Positions 26,243 through 35,958 of a DNA stretch of 45,466 nt are shown one piece after another. Position 1 is the stretch's first letter. Every line of letters begins with the position of its first letter. The DNA is from Acidobacteriota bacterium (GTDB lineage: Bacteria > Acidobacteriota > Terriglobia > Bryobacterales > Bryobacteraceae): the NCBI GenBank assembly GCA_016871055.1, contig VFZW01000008.1, positions 1 to 45,466 on the forward strand, given 5' to 3'. Under the pieces are notes generated by a model. The model searched no databases. It had not been told where the DNA came from and saw only the letters and a list, made by a program, of their open reading frames with translations. The position numbers and the translations under genes were made by a program.

Positions 26243-26479
26243 ATGAGTGTAATGCAAACGGCGCTGGAAGGAATTCGGCGAGCTGAGGAGCGCGTGCAGC
26301 GCGCCGCCGAGCGCCTTGCCCGGCTGCCGCTTTCCGTCGATGGCGCAACCGACGATGTCGTCGATCTCAGCGCCGAAACCGCAGCGCTGCTGGAGGCCAA
26401 GAACGCACACGCCGCCAACGCCGCGGTCGCCCAAACCGCGCAGGAACTGGAGCGGCATTTGCTCGATATTTTGGGGTGA
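26243..26479 (+). CDS. Small helical protein of unknown function
   Basis: 78 residues from the ATG at 26243 (an upstream GTG at 26219 would add eight). It is almost entirely helical: MQTALEGIRRAEERVQRAAERLA, then VVDLSAETAALLEAKNAHAANAAV and a Leu-rich end. The VDLSAE-x-x-x-LLEAKNAHAANAAV segment resembles the C-terminal helix of flagellar rod/hook-family proteins (FlgB/C/E), but no flagellar gene is nearby. High third-position GC supports coding. Function not assigned. Confidence 0.6.
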   Translation: MSVMQTALEGIRRAEERVQRAAERLARLPLSVDGATDDVVDLSAETAALLEAKNAHAANAAVAQTAQELERHLLDILG

Positions 26480-26964
26480 GAATCGAAGACACGCGCTGAA
26501 GCTCAAGACGCGGCGTTTGCGGAGGCCGATTCACTCGTCGCGGCCACTCTTGTCCCTTTTGTCGTTTGCGTTCGACACAACATCTAACCGGACTCGACCG
26601 GCGACCTCGGGGTTTTCTTCACGGTATTGTTGACCGACGAAGCGGCAAAGCGGGAGGGCCTGTTGCCATTGCGCGAGAGATTCAGCATGCGATTGTTTGG
26701 GGGGGGACGAGCCGTTCGAATGGCCGTATTTTAATTACCGCAGCACGTCCGAACAGATCGACATCCAAGTGTCGAAGAGGCCGTTCTTCGGCGCGCTGTG
26801 TAAATCAGCCGGCTGCTGGCCCACGGTAAATTGAAGGAGGCCTGCGAAAGCAGCAGCCCCTGCCGCAGATCTCGCTACCGAGCGCAAGTTTCAAATCGTA
26901 GCAGAAGCACTCGTCGTACTTCACAAAAATCGCACGAGCGCGGACTACGACACGACTTCCTCGT
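26480..26964 (+). other. 485-bp stretch without an intact gene
   Basis: No ORF with convincing coding character spans it. GC and codon pattern are less regular than in the flanks, and a seven-G run is at about 26700-26706. The right part carries the decayed frame listed separately. No RNA gene, repeat or terminator was recognised. Confidence 0.5.
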
Positions 26965-26970
26965 TTACTT
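26706..26970 (+). pseudogene. Decayed gene remnant, possibly HEPN-like
   Basis: One frame reads GDEPFEWPYFNYRSTSEQIDIQ and on to KRPFFGALCKSAG, stops at TGA (26832), then continues in the same frame with RKFQIVAEALVVLHKNRTS and ADYDTTSSFT. The part ALVVLHKNRTSADYD resembles the R-x-x-ADYD helix seen in some small HEPN-type proteins. It has no proper start, one internal stop and a homopolymer run at its left edge, and it runs into the nuoN 3' end. I regard it as a relic; identity is uncertain. Confidence 0.3.
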
Positions 26971-28425
26971 CCCCAACACCGCAAACTGGTTCGCCAGATC
27001 CAGCACGATCCCAGGGAAAATGCCCAGCACGAGCGTCGCCGCCGCCGTCACCCACATCGTCAGCTTCACGCCGCCGGGAATCTCTTCCGGGTGCTCGGTC
27101 GTCTCGGGCTCATGCATGTACATCACAACCAGCACGCGCAAATAGTAGTACGCCGCCACCGCCGAGTTGAGTAATCCCAGCGCTGTCAGCCACACGAACT
27201 TGCCTTCGATCGCCGCCTTGAAAATGTAGAATTTGCCGAAGAAACCGGCCGTCAGCGGCACGCCGATCAGCGACAGCATGAAGATCGTCAACAGCGCCGC
27301 CACCGCGGGTTGCCGCTGGCTAAGGCCCTTCAAGTCGTCGACCGTCACATGCTTCTCGCCGTCGCCGGCCACATGGGTCACGATCGCGAACGCGCCGTAG
27401 TTCATCAGCGCATACGCCGCCAGATAGAACATCGCCGCCGCCGTACCCATCGTCGAATGCGTCGTCACGGCGACGAGCACATAGCCCGCGTGCGCGATCG
27501 ACGAATAACCCAGCATGCGTTTGATATTGTTCTGCCACAACGCCGCGAAATTACCTACGATCATCGTTGCAAGCGCCATCATCCACAACACCGGAGCGAA
27601 CTTCGCAGCCAGCGGATCGAACGCAGTCAGGAACACACGAAGGAAAATCGCGAACGCCGCCGCCTTCGGCCCAGCCGAAAGAAATCCGGCCACTGGAGCC
27701 GGCGCGCCCTGATACACATCCGGCGCCCACGCCTGGAAAGGCGCGGCCGAGATCTTAAACGCAAAGCCGACTAGGATTAACGCCGCGGCCGCCGGCACCA
27801 TGATCGAAGAAGGCGCACCCGACGACAACGCCGTGCGGATCTCGCCCAGGTTCGTCGAACCCGTCATGCCGTAAATCCAAGCGACGCCATATAGCAAGAA
27901 TGCAGTCGCAAACGAGCCAAGCAGGAAATACTTCAAAGAGGACTCGTTCGAACGCTTATCGTCGCGCAAATAACCGGCCAGGATGTAGCTCGCGATCGAA
28001 CTCACTTCCAAACCGATAAACACCATCATCAGCTCATTCGCCGACGCCATGATGCCCTGCCCCGCGAGCGAAAACAGCAACAAAATGTAGAACTCGCCGG
28101 TGTGGGCCTTCTCGCGTTCGAGATAGTTCATTGAGCACAACACCGTAAAGATGCCGACGACATAGGCGACCACGCGGAAAAACGCCGCGAAGCCGTCGGA
28201 GATCACCATATTGCTGAACGCCAGCCCCGGATTCTGATACGCCACCACCGAGGCGCCCATCGCCGCGACAATCGCCAAGAGCGTGAACATCGCCACGCCC
28301 GTTCGGCTGTCGCGTTCCTTCTTAAATCCTTCGACCAACAGCAACAGCGTGCCCGCCAGAGTCAGAACGGTCTCCGGTAGAAACTTCAGCATGTCGGCGT
28401 TAGAAGGGAAAAAGTTAGTTGCCAT
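26965..28425 (-). CDS. nuoN: NADH-quinone oxidoreductase subunit N
   Basis: 486 residues from the ATG at 28425 (MATNFFPS); the longer frame overlaps nuoM further. About 14 membrane helices of the Mrp-antiporter type. The conserved Glu of the proton channel is in MMVFIGLEVSSIASYILAGY, and further features are AFKISAAPFQAWAPDVYQGAP with the channel Lys and NIKRMLGYSSIAHAGY. It is the distal proton-pumping arm of complex I and the last gene of the operon; its start overlaps the nuoM stop by 11 bp. No clear terminator follows. Confidence 0.96.
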   Translation of the reverse strand: MATNFFPSNADMLKFLPETVLTLAGTLLLLVEGFKKERDSRTGVAMFTLLAIVAAMGASVVAYQNPGLAFSNMVISDGFAAFFRVVAYVVGIFTVLCSMNYLEREKAHTGEFYILLLFSLAGQGIMASANELMMVFIGLEVSSIASYILAGYLRDDKRSNESSLKYFLLGSFATAFLLYGVAWIYGMTGSTNLGEIRTALSSGAPSSIMVPAAAALILVGFAFKISAAPFQAWAPDVYQGAPAPVAGFLSAGPKAAAFAIFLRVFLTAFDPLAAKFAPVLWMMALATMIVGNFAALWQNNIKRMLGYSSIAHAGYVLVAVTTHSTMGTAAAMFYLAAYALMNYGAFAIVTHVAGDGEKHVTVDDLKGLSQRQPAVAALLTIFMLSLIGVPLTAGFFGKFYIFKAAIEGKFVWLTALGLLNSAVAAYYYLRVLVVMYMHEPETTEHPEEIPGGVKLTMWVTAAATLVLGIFPGIVLDLANQFAVLGK

Positions 28426-29956
28426 GGTTCGCAGCCTCCGCGGCCGGTACAACCGGCGCCGCCACGCGCAGCGGAGCGCTTGTCGTCTGTGTCCGATCCA
28501 AAATCACTTTGTTCGATGCTCCGATCGACGGCAGGAACGTCTGCGTGTAGATGCCCATCCACAACATGAGCGCCAACAGCGGCGTGATGCATAGCCATTC
28601 GCGCGCGGTCATGTCATGCACATGATGCGCCACCGATTCCGGCGTTTCGCCGTAGAACGTGCGCTGGTACATCCACAGCATGTAGCAGGCCGATAGAATC
28701 ACACCCGTGGCCGCGATCACGGCCCACCAAACATTGGCTTGCGTCGCGCCTTGCAGCACCAGGAACTCGCCGACGAAGTTGTTCAGCGCCGGCATGCCGA
28801 TTGAGGCGAGCGTCGTCACCAGGAAGACGGTCGACAGCCAGGGTGCGGGCGTCGCCACGCCACCGTAGTCTTTTATCTCCAACGAATGCTGCCGCTCATA
28901 CAGGAAGCCGACAAGCATGAACAACGCGCCGGTCGAAATGCCGTGGTTTAGCATCTGGTAAACCGCGCCGTCGAGGCCCCACTGATTTCCGCAGAACAAA
29001 CCCAGTACGACAAAGCCTAGGTGGCTCACCGAGCTGTAGGCAACGAGCTTTTTCATGTTCGGTTGCACCAACGCGACCAGCGCGCCGTAGACAATACCGA
29101 TCAGCGCCAGCGTGATAATCCACCCGGAGTTCTCTTTCACCGCCACCGGGAACATCGGCAAGCAGAATCGCAGAATACCGTAGGTGCCCATCTTCAGCAT
29201 GACCGCGGCCAGCATGACGGACCCGGCAGTCGGCGCTTCGACGTGCGCATCGGGCAACCAGGTGTGCAGCGGGAACAGCGGCACTTTGATCGCGAACGCA
29301 AGGAAGAAGGCCAGGAACAGCAGCGTCTCCTCGACGTGCGTAAGCGTCAACTTACCACTCTGCATCATTGTCAGGAGCGCGGGATAATCAAACGTGCCGG
29401 CCTTGCCGTAGAGATACAAGATCGCCGCCAGCATCAGCACCGAACCCACCATCGTGTAGATGAAGAACTTCACGGCCGCGTAGATGCGCCGGTCATGGCC
29501 CCAGATTCCGATCAGGAAGTACATCGGCACCAGGCAGACCTCCCAGAACACGTAGAACAGAAAGAAGTCGAGCGAAATGAACACTCCGATCAACCCGAAC
29601 TCAAGCAACAGCAGGAACGCGTAAAACTCTTTCACACGGTCCTTGATGTAGCTGAATGAAAGCAGGATTGAGATAGGCGTCAGAAACGTCGAAAGCAGCA
29701 CGAGCCACAGGCTGACGCCGTCGATCCCGACGTGATACCGAATCGCGGGCGTCGAAATCCAGGCGACATCGGTAACCCAGGTCATCGCGGCGGGCCGTTG
29801 CAACGCCGCTCCGGCCAGTCCGAGCGAAACGCCAAACACGATCACCGAAAATCCGAGTGCGAAATTCTTGAGCTTCGACGCGCTACCCTTCGGCAGCACC
29901 AGCATGATTAGAAAGCCGATCAACGGTAGGGCGAGAACGATGTCGAGAAGGTTCAT
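28415..29956 (-). CDS. nuoM: NADH-quinone oxidoreductase subunit M
   Basis: 513 residues from the ATG at 29956, which overlaps the nuoL stop by 4 bp. About 14 membrane helices. Antiporter hallmarks are FYVFWEVCLVPMYFLIGIWG with the key Glu, KVPLFPLHTWLPDAHVEAPT with channel Lys and His, and NMKKLVAYSSVSHLGFV. It forms a proton-translocating unit of the membrane arm. The C-terminal tail is Ala/Pro-rich. Confidence 0.97.
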   Translation of the reverse strand: MNLLDIVLALPLIGFLIMLVLPKGSASKLKNFALGFSVIVFGVSLGLAGAALQRPAAMTWVTDVAWISTPAIRYHVGIDGVSLWLVLLSTFLTPISILLSFSYIKDRVKEFYAFLLLLEFGLIGVFISLDFFLFYVFWEVCLVPMYFLIGIWGHDRRIYAAVKFFIYTMVGSVLMLAAILYLYGKAGTFDYPALLTMMQSGKLTLTHVEETLLFLAFFLAFAIKVPLFPLHTWLPDAHVEAPTAGSVMLAAVMLKMGTYGILRFCLPMFPVAVKENSGWIITLALIGIVYGALVALVQPNMKKLVAYSSVSHLGFVVLGLFCGNQWGLDGAVYQMLNHGISTGALFMLVGFLYERQHSLEIKDYGGVATPAPWLSTVFLVTTLASIGMPALNNFVGEFLVLQGATQANVWWAVIAATGVILSACYMLWMYQRTFYGETPESVAHHVHDMTAREWLCITPLLALMLWMGIYTQTFLPSIGASNKVILDRTQTTSAPLRVAAPVVPAAEAANHGN

Positions 29957-31818
29957 CGGCCACCTCCTAATACGGTCACCGTGCCTAAGACGAAGATGAC
30001 TCCAATCACGACCCACGCGGCGTAATTGCGAATCTCACCGTTTTGCGCGCGCCGCACCAAATCGCCAAAATTCTGCGCCGCGCCGCTAAAGCCATGCACA
30101 AAACCGTTGTCGATCACACCCGCGTCCATCACCTTCCACAGGAAGTTGCGCGAACTGCGTTCGATCGGATGCACAATCGTCGCGTCGTAAGCCTCATCGA
30201 CGAAGTACTTGTGATAGAGCAGATTGTAGAGACCGCTGAACGAACTCTTTAGCAAATCGGCCATGGACGGATTCGCGACGTAGACGATGTAGGCCAAAGC
30301 GATGCCGATAAAGCCCGGCGCGGTACCCATCACCATGTCCATCATGGAGTGCTCCGTATGCCCCTCGGGCACAATGCCGTGGAACACCGGCTCCAGAATG
30401 TGCGGAATCTTGAACAGCCAGCCGCCAACCACTGACAGCGCGGCCAGCACGTAAAGCGGACCGATCATCACCCAAGGCGACTCATGCGGATGCGCATGGC
30501 CCTTATACTCGCCGAAGAAGGTGAGGAAGATCGACCGGAACACGTAGAACGCCGTCATCAGCGCGGTCACCCAGGCCACCCAATACATCCACGGATGATG
30601 ATGCATCGCCGCGCCCAAAATCTCTTCCTTCGACCACCAGCCCGACATCAGCGGGAAGCCCGCGATCGCAAGCGCCGCGATCAGCAGCACGTTGAATGTG
30701 TGCGGAATCTTTTTGCGCAATCCGCCCATGTGCCGCATGTCCTGCTCGTGATGACACGCGTGAATCACCGAACCGGCGCCAAGGAACAAAAGCGCCTTGA
30801 AGAACGCGTGCGTCACGACGTGGTAGATACCGACCGAAAATGCGCCGCAGCCAACCGCGAGAAACATGAACCCAAGCTGCGACACCGTCGAGTACGCGTA
30901 AACCTTCTTGATATCGTTCTGAACCAGGCCGATCGTCGCCGTCATCACGGCGGTCGCCAGACCGACATACGCGACAACATCCATCGCGATCGGCGCTTTC
31001 ATGAACAATGCCGCCGAGCGCGCGCACATATAAACGCCCGCGGTCACCATCGTCGCCGCGTGGATCAAGGCCGACACCGGCGTCGGGCCTTCCATCGCGT
31101 CCGGCAACCAGACATACAGCGGAATTTGCGCCGACTTGCCCGTCGCGCCCACCAACAGCAGCAAGCAGATCGCCGTGATGATCCCTGCCGAAGCTTCGAC
31201 AGGCATGCCCTTCGCCTTCTCAAACACCGTACCGAAATCGAGCGAGCCAAACACGACGACGATTAAGAACATCGCCAGCGAAAAACCGAAGTCGCCGATA
31301 CGGTTGACGATGAACGCTTTCTTGCCGGCGTCGGTCGCGGACTTCTTCAGGAAGTAGAATCCGATCAGCAGGTACGAGCACAGCCCCACGCCTTCCCAAC
31401 CGACAAACAGGATCAGAAAATTTCCGCCCAGCACCAGAATCAGCATGAAGAACATGAACAGATTCAGGTACGCGAAAAAGCGATAGTAGCCCTCCTCCTC
31501 ATGCATATATCCGATCGCGTAGATATGGATCAACGTGCCGATGCCCGTGACCACACATAACATCACCGCCGTCAGCCGGTCGACCGCGAAATCGACGCCG
31601 ACCTGCAACATGCCCGAGGCCATCCACGTGAAGTAGTGCTCCACGTAGCGCTCTTCGAGCGGCATCAGCGCCATCAGAGTCTTCACGACCCAGAGGAACG
31701 AAAGCAGCACGCTGCCGATTGCGACCGCGCTTTGCACGGTCTTGCTGGTTCGGCGTCCGGTGAAGCCGTTGATCGCGGCGCCCGCCAGCGGTAGGAATGG
31801 GATGAGCCAGAGTTGCAT
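29953..31818 (-). CDS. nuoL: NADH-quinone oxidoreductase subunit L
   Basis: 621 residues, typical length. The Glu-containing LILFVGWEGVGLCSYLLIGF, then GATGKSAQIPLYVWLPDAMEGPTPVSALIHAATMV, NDIKKVYAYSTVSQLGFM and HAFFKALLFLGAGSVIHA are all present, followed by the long C-terminal helix region and a final membrane anchor. Terminal proton pump of the membrane arm. It starts 6 bp after nuoK. Confidence 0.97.
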   Translation of the reverse strand: MQLWLIPFLPLAGAAINGFTGRRTSKTVQSAVAIGSVLLSFLWVVKTLMALMPLEERYVEHYFTWMASGMLQVGVDFAVDRLTAVMLCVVTGIGTLIHIYAIGYMHEEEGYYRFFAYLNLFMFFMLILVLGGNFLILFVGWEGVGLCSYLLIGFYFLKKSATDAGKKAFIVNRIGDFGFSLAMFLIVVVFGSLDFGTVFEKAKGMPVEASAGIITAICLLLLVGATGKSAQIPLYVWLPDAMEGPTPVSALIHAATMVTAGVYMCARSAALFMKAPIAMDVVAYVGLATAVMTATIGLVQNDIKKVYAYSTVSQLGFMFLAVGCGAFSVGIYHVVTHAFFKALLFLGAGSVIHACHHEQDMRHMGGLRKKIPHTFNVLLIAALAIAGFPLMSGWWSKEEILGAAMHHHPWMYWVAWVTALMTAFYVFRSIFLTFFGEYKGHAHPHESPWVMIGPLYVLAALSVVGGWLFKIPHILEPVFHGIVPEGHTEHSMMDMVMGTAPGFIGIALAYIVYVANPSMADLLKSSFSGLYNLLYHKYFVDEAYDATIVHPIERSSRNFLWKVMDAGVIDNGFVHGFSGAAQNFGDLVRRAQNGEIRNYAAWVVIGVIFVLGTVTVLGGGR

Positions 31819-31824
31819 CGTCCG

Positions 31825-32169
31825 TTAGTTCTTTAGTGTGTCGATATCGTCGATCTGCAGCGTCGCCCGGTTGCGGAAGACCATCAGAATGATGGCCAGA
31901 CCGACAGCGGCTTCAGCAGCCGCCACCACCATGACGAAGAAGGGAAAAATCTGCCCGTCCACTTTTCCAAACTGATTGGAGAAGGTGACGAACGTTAGGT
32001 TCACGGCATTGAGCATCAGCTCGATCGCCATGAACACGGTGATAATGTTGCGGCGGAACAGAAACGCGGCCACGCCGATCGTGAACAGAATCGCGCTCAG
32101 AATGAGGTAGGCGTTCAACGGAACCGCTTGGTTGAGGAACTCCTGCGGAAGGATTGCGGATAGCGACAT
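31825..32169 (-). CDS. nuoK: NADH-quinone oxidoreductase subunit K
   Basis: 114 residues with three membrane helices. The conserved Glu residues lie in the second and third helices ([13 protein letters not shown] and [12 protein letters not shown]), both needed for proton coupling. Start shares one base with the nuoJ stop (TAATG). Confidence 0.97.
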   Translation of the reverse strand: MSLSAILPQEFLNQAVPLNAYLILSAILFTIGVAAFLFRRNIITVFMAIELMLNAVNLTFVTFSNQFGKVDGQIFPFFVMVVAAAEAAVGLAIILMVFRNRATLQIDDIDTLKN

Positions 32170-32669
32170 TAGTCAAGCTCCCGATCGGCCAGCCGGACGG
32201 CGCCGGCGATCGCGATCAATATCAGAATCGATGTCACTTCAAACGGCAGCACGTAGCGGGTGAACAACTCCCATCCGACTTCGCGCGGTCCACCGCCGCT
32301 GAACGCGCCGAACTTCACCATCTTGCCGGCCAGGGTCGACTTCGTGATCACCCACGTCGACACAGCTAGCAGCAGCAACAGCAGCGGAATGCCCATGAAA
32401 TGGGCCAGCCCCGCCTTGTGCGTCGTCTTTTCCGCGCCCGCGTTCAGCAGCATGATGACGAAGATGAACAACACCATGATCGCGCCCGAGTAGACCACCA
32501 ACTGCGCCGCCGCGATGAACTCCGCGCCCAGTAGCACATACAACACGGCGAGCGAAACCATCACGCCGATCAGTGACAACGCGCTGGCCACCGGATGCCG
32601 CTGCAGCGCCATGCTTAAGCCGCAGACAACGGCGATGATTGCGAATGTAAGGAAGAGGACTAGATCCAT
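32169..32669 (-). CDS. nuoJ: NADH-quinone oxidoreductase subunit J
   Basis: 166 residues with five membrane helices. The third has the conserved [20 protein letters not shown], including the pi-bulge Tyr region. It follows nuoH directly with a 4-bp gap, so nuoI, which normally sits between them, is missing. Confidence 0.96.
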   Translation of the reverse strand: MDLVLFLTFAIIAVVCGLSMALQRHPVASALSLIGVMVSLAVLYVLLGAEFIAAAQLVVYSGAIMVLFIFVIMLLNAGAEKTTHKAGLAHFMGIPLLLLLLAVSTWVITKSTLAGKMVKFGAFSGGGPREVGWELFTRYVLPFEVTSILILIAIAGAVRLADRELD

Positions 32670-32673
32670 GGTT

Positions 32674-33858
32674 TTACTTCCCGAGGAACGTCACGCCGAA
32701 TGCCGTGAGCAAGAGGTTGATCAATGAAACCGGAAACAGGAACAGCCATGCGATTTTCATGAGCTGGTCGTACCGGAAACGGGGCAGCGTCGCGCGCACC
32801 CAGATAAAGAAAAACAGCAGGAACCCGACTTTGCCGAGGAACCAGAACAGCGGCGTCACGATCGGCCCAATGTAGGGGGCCATGAAAATCGCCGCGATCG
32901 CCAGTATGATCACTCCGAAAACCGGGAAGGTCTTGCGGTCCGAAGGGCGGCCGGGATTCATGCCGTGATAGAGCAGAGTAACGCCGAAAAGCGCGAACAG
33001 CGCCGTCGGAACCAGCGGCGAAATCGCCTCGGGCACGATCGGATGCCATCCGCCCAGGAACAGTGCCGTCGCCACCGAGCAAACGATCACCATGTTGCAA
33101 TATTCGGCCATGAAGAACGCCGCGAACTTCATCGACGAATACTCGCTGTGGAAGCCGGCGACCAATTCGTTTTCGGCTTCCGGCAAGTCGAACGGAATAC
33201 GGTTCGTTTCGGCGAATCCGCAAATCATGTAAGCGACGAAACCGACGATCTGAAACCCGGTGAACAGGTTCCAGTTCGGAATGAAGCCGAACACGAAGCC
33301 TTCTTGCGTGTTGACGACTTCGCGCAAGTTCAGCGAATTCGAAAGCAGCAGCGGCGCGGCCAGAGCAAGGGCCATTGGCAGTTCGTAGCTGATCATCTGC
33401 GCCGAGCTGCGCAATCCGCCCAGCAGCGCGTATTTGTTGTTCGAACTCCAGCCAGCCAGCGCGATGCCATAAACACCCATGCCGGCCAAACCCAAGATCC
33501 ACAACAGGCCGATGTTCAAATCCGCCAAGCCCAGATTCGTCTTCACGCCAAAAATCTCAACAACAGGCCCAAACGGAATCACGGCGATGCCCGTTACCGC
33601 GAACATCAGGCCCAGCCACGGGGCAAGCCAGTAAAAGAAGTGATTCACGCCGCTCGGAATAAAGTCTTCCTTCGTGAGCAACTTCACCGCGTCGGCGATC
33701 GGTTGCAACAAACCGTGCGGCCCGACAAAGTACGGCCCGACGCGCAACTGCACGTGGGCGATCACCTTGCGCTCCACCCACACGATGTAGGCGAGCGTCG
33801 CCAGCAGCGCCGGCGCGATGATCAGCATTTTGATAATGGATACGAGGAGAAAGTCCAT
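32674..33858 (-). CDS. nuoH: NADH-quinone oxidoreductase subunit H
   Basis: 394 residues with eight or nine membrane helices. Family motifs: VWVERKVIAHVQLRVGPYFVGPHGLLQPIADAVK, with the Glu-Arg pair near the quinone site; AGWSSNNKYALLGGLRSSAQMISYE; and CGFAETNRIPFDLPEAENELVAGFHSEYSSMKFA, the charged loop at the quinone chamber. It links the peripheral arm to the membrane arm. Starts 12 bp after nuoG. Confidence 0.97.
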   Translation of the reverse strand: MDFLLVSIIKMLIIAPALLATLAYIVWVERKVIAHVQLRVGPYFVGPHGLLQPIADAVKLLTKEDFIPSGVNHFFYWLAPWLGLMFAVTGIAVIPFGPVVEIFGVKTNLGLADLNIGLLWILGLAGMGVYGIALAGWSSNNKYALLGGLRSSAQMISYELPMALALAAPLLLSNSLNLREVVNTQEGFVFGFIPNWNLFTGFQIVGFVAYMICGFAETNRIPFDLPEAENELVAGFHSEYSSMKFAAFFMAEYCNMVIVCSVATALFLGGWHPIVPEAISPLVPTALFALFGVTLLYHGMNPGRPSDRKTFPVFGVIILAIAAIFMAPYIGPIVTPLFWFLGKVGFLLFFFIWVRATLPRFRYDQLMKIAWLFLFPVSLINLLLTAFGVTFLGK

Positions 33859-33870
33859 GTGTTCCCGTTC

Positions 33871-35949
33871 CTAGCGGTAGAGACCGCCGGGGCCTTCCAT
33901 CACTTCATTCAACACTTTCGAGTACTTCGTCAGCGTGCCCGTTGTGAACAGCGTGTCGCCGGCCGACCGGATCAAATCCGGCAGCACATTCGACGGTACC
34001 CGCCCGTTCACGGGCTGCGTCTGCGCCGCGCCACCGGTCACAATCACCGGCAGTGGAACATTATAGCCACGAACTGTTTTTTGGATTTCCGCGAACACAT
34101 TGTCCGCATCCACCTTGCCGAGATTCACGCCCAGGCCGCGCGCGATCAAACCGATGATCGCCAGATCCGTCTTCGCGCCAACCGTATCGGCGGCCTTCTT
34201 CAAGCGCTGCACTTCGCCGCAAGTATTCGTTACCGTTCCGTTCTTTTCGTACGCCGACGCCGCGGGCAACACCAGATCGGCGCGCTCGGCTGTTTCGGTG
34301 CGGAACAGATCCTGCACAACGACGAACGCCTTCGACGATGCCAGCGAGGCCTTCTTGAGCGGATTCGCGCCGACGACCCAAACTAAATCCAGATCCGTCG
34401 CCGCCAACATCTGCGGCAGCGTCAAACCGGCCTTACCTTCCACCGCGTGATAACCCGGTCCCAAATCCGGCAACAGGCCCATATCCATCGCGCCGCGGGA
34501 ATTCGCGTAATCGACCAATGCGATGTACTTCACGGGAATGCCCAGCGAATCGCCCAGAGCGACTAACTTCCGCAGCCCCTCCCCCTTCACCGCGTCGCCG
34601 AAGACAACGAGCAATTCCTTCTCGCCTGCCAGCGAACCCTTCAGATTTTCAACCGCCGCCAGCCAATCCTCGCCGGCCCGCACGGCCTTCTTCGCCGTCT
34701 TGTCCTCGCGCACCGCGCCTGGCGTGACAACGTACACCGGGGTCTTGTGATGCCGCACGTTCGCGCGGATCTGATTGGCGAGGAACGGATGCTGCTGCGA
34801 AAGATCCGCGCCGATAATCAACACGGCCTTCGACGTGTAGCAGTCCGCCGACGTCCCAAGAGCGCCCGTCTTTCCACTTAACGCATCAAGCAGGGTGGCG
34901 ACATCGCCCGAACGGTGATGATCAATATTGTTCGTTCCGAAAACCGTCCGCGCGAATTTCTGCAGCAGGAACGCTTCTTCGTTCGAAGTGCGTGTCGAGC
35001 CAATCACACCCACGTTGCCCTTGGCATCTCGCACAGCCTTAAACTTCTCAACGAGCACCTGCAACGCGCGCGACCAGCTAACCTCTTCCAGCTTCCCATC
35101 CACGCGCAGCAACGGCGCTTGCAGCCGTTCCGGGTGATGGTTGAAGTCGAATGCGTACCGGCCCTTCACGCACAGAAACTCACCGTTCACGCCGGAGCGA
35201 TCGCGATTGTTACCGCGCACGATCTCGCCGTTGCGCGTGCCCAGCGTGGTCTTGCAGCCATCGGAACAATGCGTGCAAATCGTACCCGTGTGTTCCATCT
35301 CCCACGGCCGTGTCTTGTAGCGATACGCGCCGGAGGTCAGCGCGCCAACCGGGCAAATGTCGATACACGATCCACATTCATCGCACTCAAGATGATCGCC
35401 GTGCGACGGTGCGATTTCGGAAACAACGCCGCGGTTGACGACGCCCAACGCGCCCACGCCCATGCCTTCATTACAGACACGCACGCAGCGATAACACAGA
35501 ATGCAGCGCGGCCCGTCGTAGAAAACCACCGGACTCCACTGCTTCTCCGGCACGTGATGCTTCACCTCGGTGAAGCGCGATTCGCCCGCGCCGTACTTGA
35601 AAACCATGTCCTGCAGTTCGCACTCACCGCCCTTGTCGCACACCGGGCAATCGAGCGGATGATTCGTCAACAAGAACTCAAGAGTCGTTTTCCGCGCCTT
35701 CACCACAGCCTCGGATTCGGTGCGAACCACCATGCCTTCGGCCACCGGCACAACGCAGGCCGCCATCAGCTTCGGAGCTTTTTCGATTTCGACCAGACAC
35801 ATGCGGCATGCCGCTTGCAGCGACATGCCTTCGTAGTAGCAAAACGCAGGAATTTCGATGCCCGCCGTCTTTGCCGCGTCGATCAGCAGGCTACCCGCCG
35901 GCGCTTCCACCGGCGTGTCGTTGATCGTCAGCTTCACCAGATTCGACAT
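33871..35949 (-). CDS. nuoG: NADH-quinone oxidoreductase subunit G
   Basis: 692 residues, shorter than the E. coli protein (about 900). Cluster ligands visible: N1b (Cys37, 48, 51, 65), N5 (His97, Cys101, 104, 110), then Cys149/152/155/159 and Cys189/192/195/199, a full ferredoxin-type pair of CxxCxxCxxxC motifs, and N7-type ligands Cys225, 228, 232 and 260. A molybdopterin-oxidoreductase-like domain follows without catalytic motifs. It relays electrons from NuoF/NuoE towards NuoI and NuoB. The eight-Cys ferredoxin pattern resembles hydrogenase or formate-dehydrogenase relatives more than the E. coli subunit. Confidence 0.96.
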   Translation of the reverse strand: MSNLVKLTINDTPVEAPAGSLLIDAAKTAGIEIPAFCYYEGMSLQAACRMCLVEIEKAPKLMAACVVPVAEGMVVRTESEAVVKARKTTLEFLLTNHPLDCPVCDKGGECELQDMVFKYGAGESRFTEVKHHVPEKQWSPVVFYDGPRCILCYRCVRVCNEGMGVGALGVVNRGVVSEIAPSHGDHLECDECGSCIDICPVGALTSGAYRYKTRPWEMEHTGTICTHCSDGCKTTLGTRNGEIVRGNNRDRSGVNGEFLCVKGRYAFDFNHHPERLQAPLLRVDGKLEEVSWSRALQVLVEKFKAVRDAKGNVGVIGSTRTSNEEAFLLQKFARTVFGTNNIDHHRSGDVATLLDALSGKTGALGTSADCYTSKAVLIIGADLSQQHPFLANQIRANVRHHKTPVYVVTPGAVREDKTAKKAVRAGEDWLAAVENLKGSLAGEKELLVVFGDAVKGEGLRKLVALGDSLGIPVKYIALVDYANSRGAMDMGLLPDLGPGYHAVEGKAGLTLPQMLAATDLDLVWVVGANPLKKASLASSKAFVVVQDLFRTETAERADLVLPAASAYEKNGTVTNTCGEVQRLKKAADTVGAKTDLAIIGLIARGLGVNLGKVDADNVFAEIQKTVRGYNVPLPVIVTGGAAQTQPVNGRVPSNVLPDLIRSAGDTLFTTGTLTKYSKVLNEVMEGPGGLYR

Positions 35950-35958
35950 CCTTGCTCC

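Noticed and set aside
32965-34386. 473-codon forward frame opposite nuoH/nuoG
   Set aside because: Same antisense composition (Arg, Gln, His runs) with no motif; the reverse strand has two intact complex I subunits.
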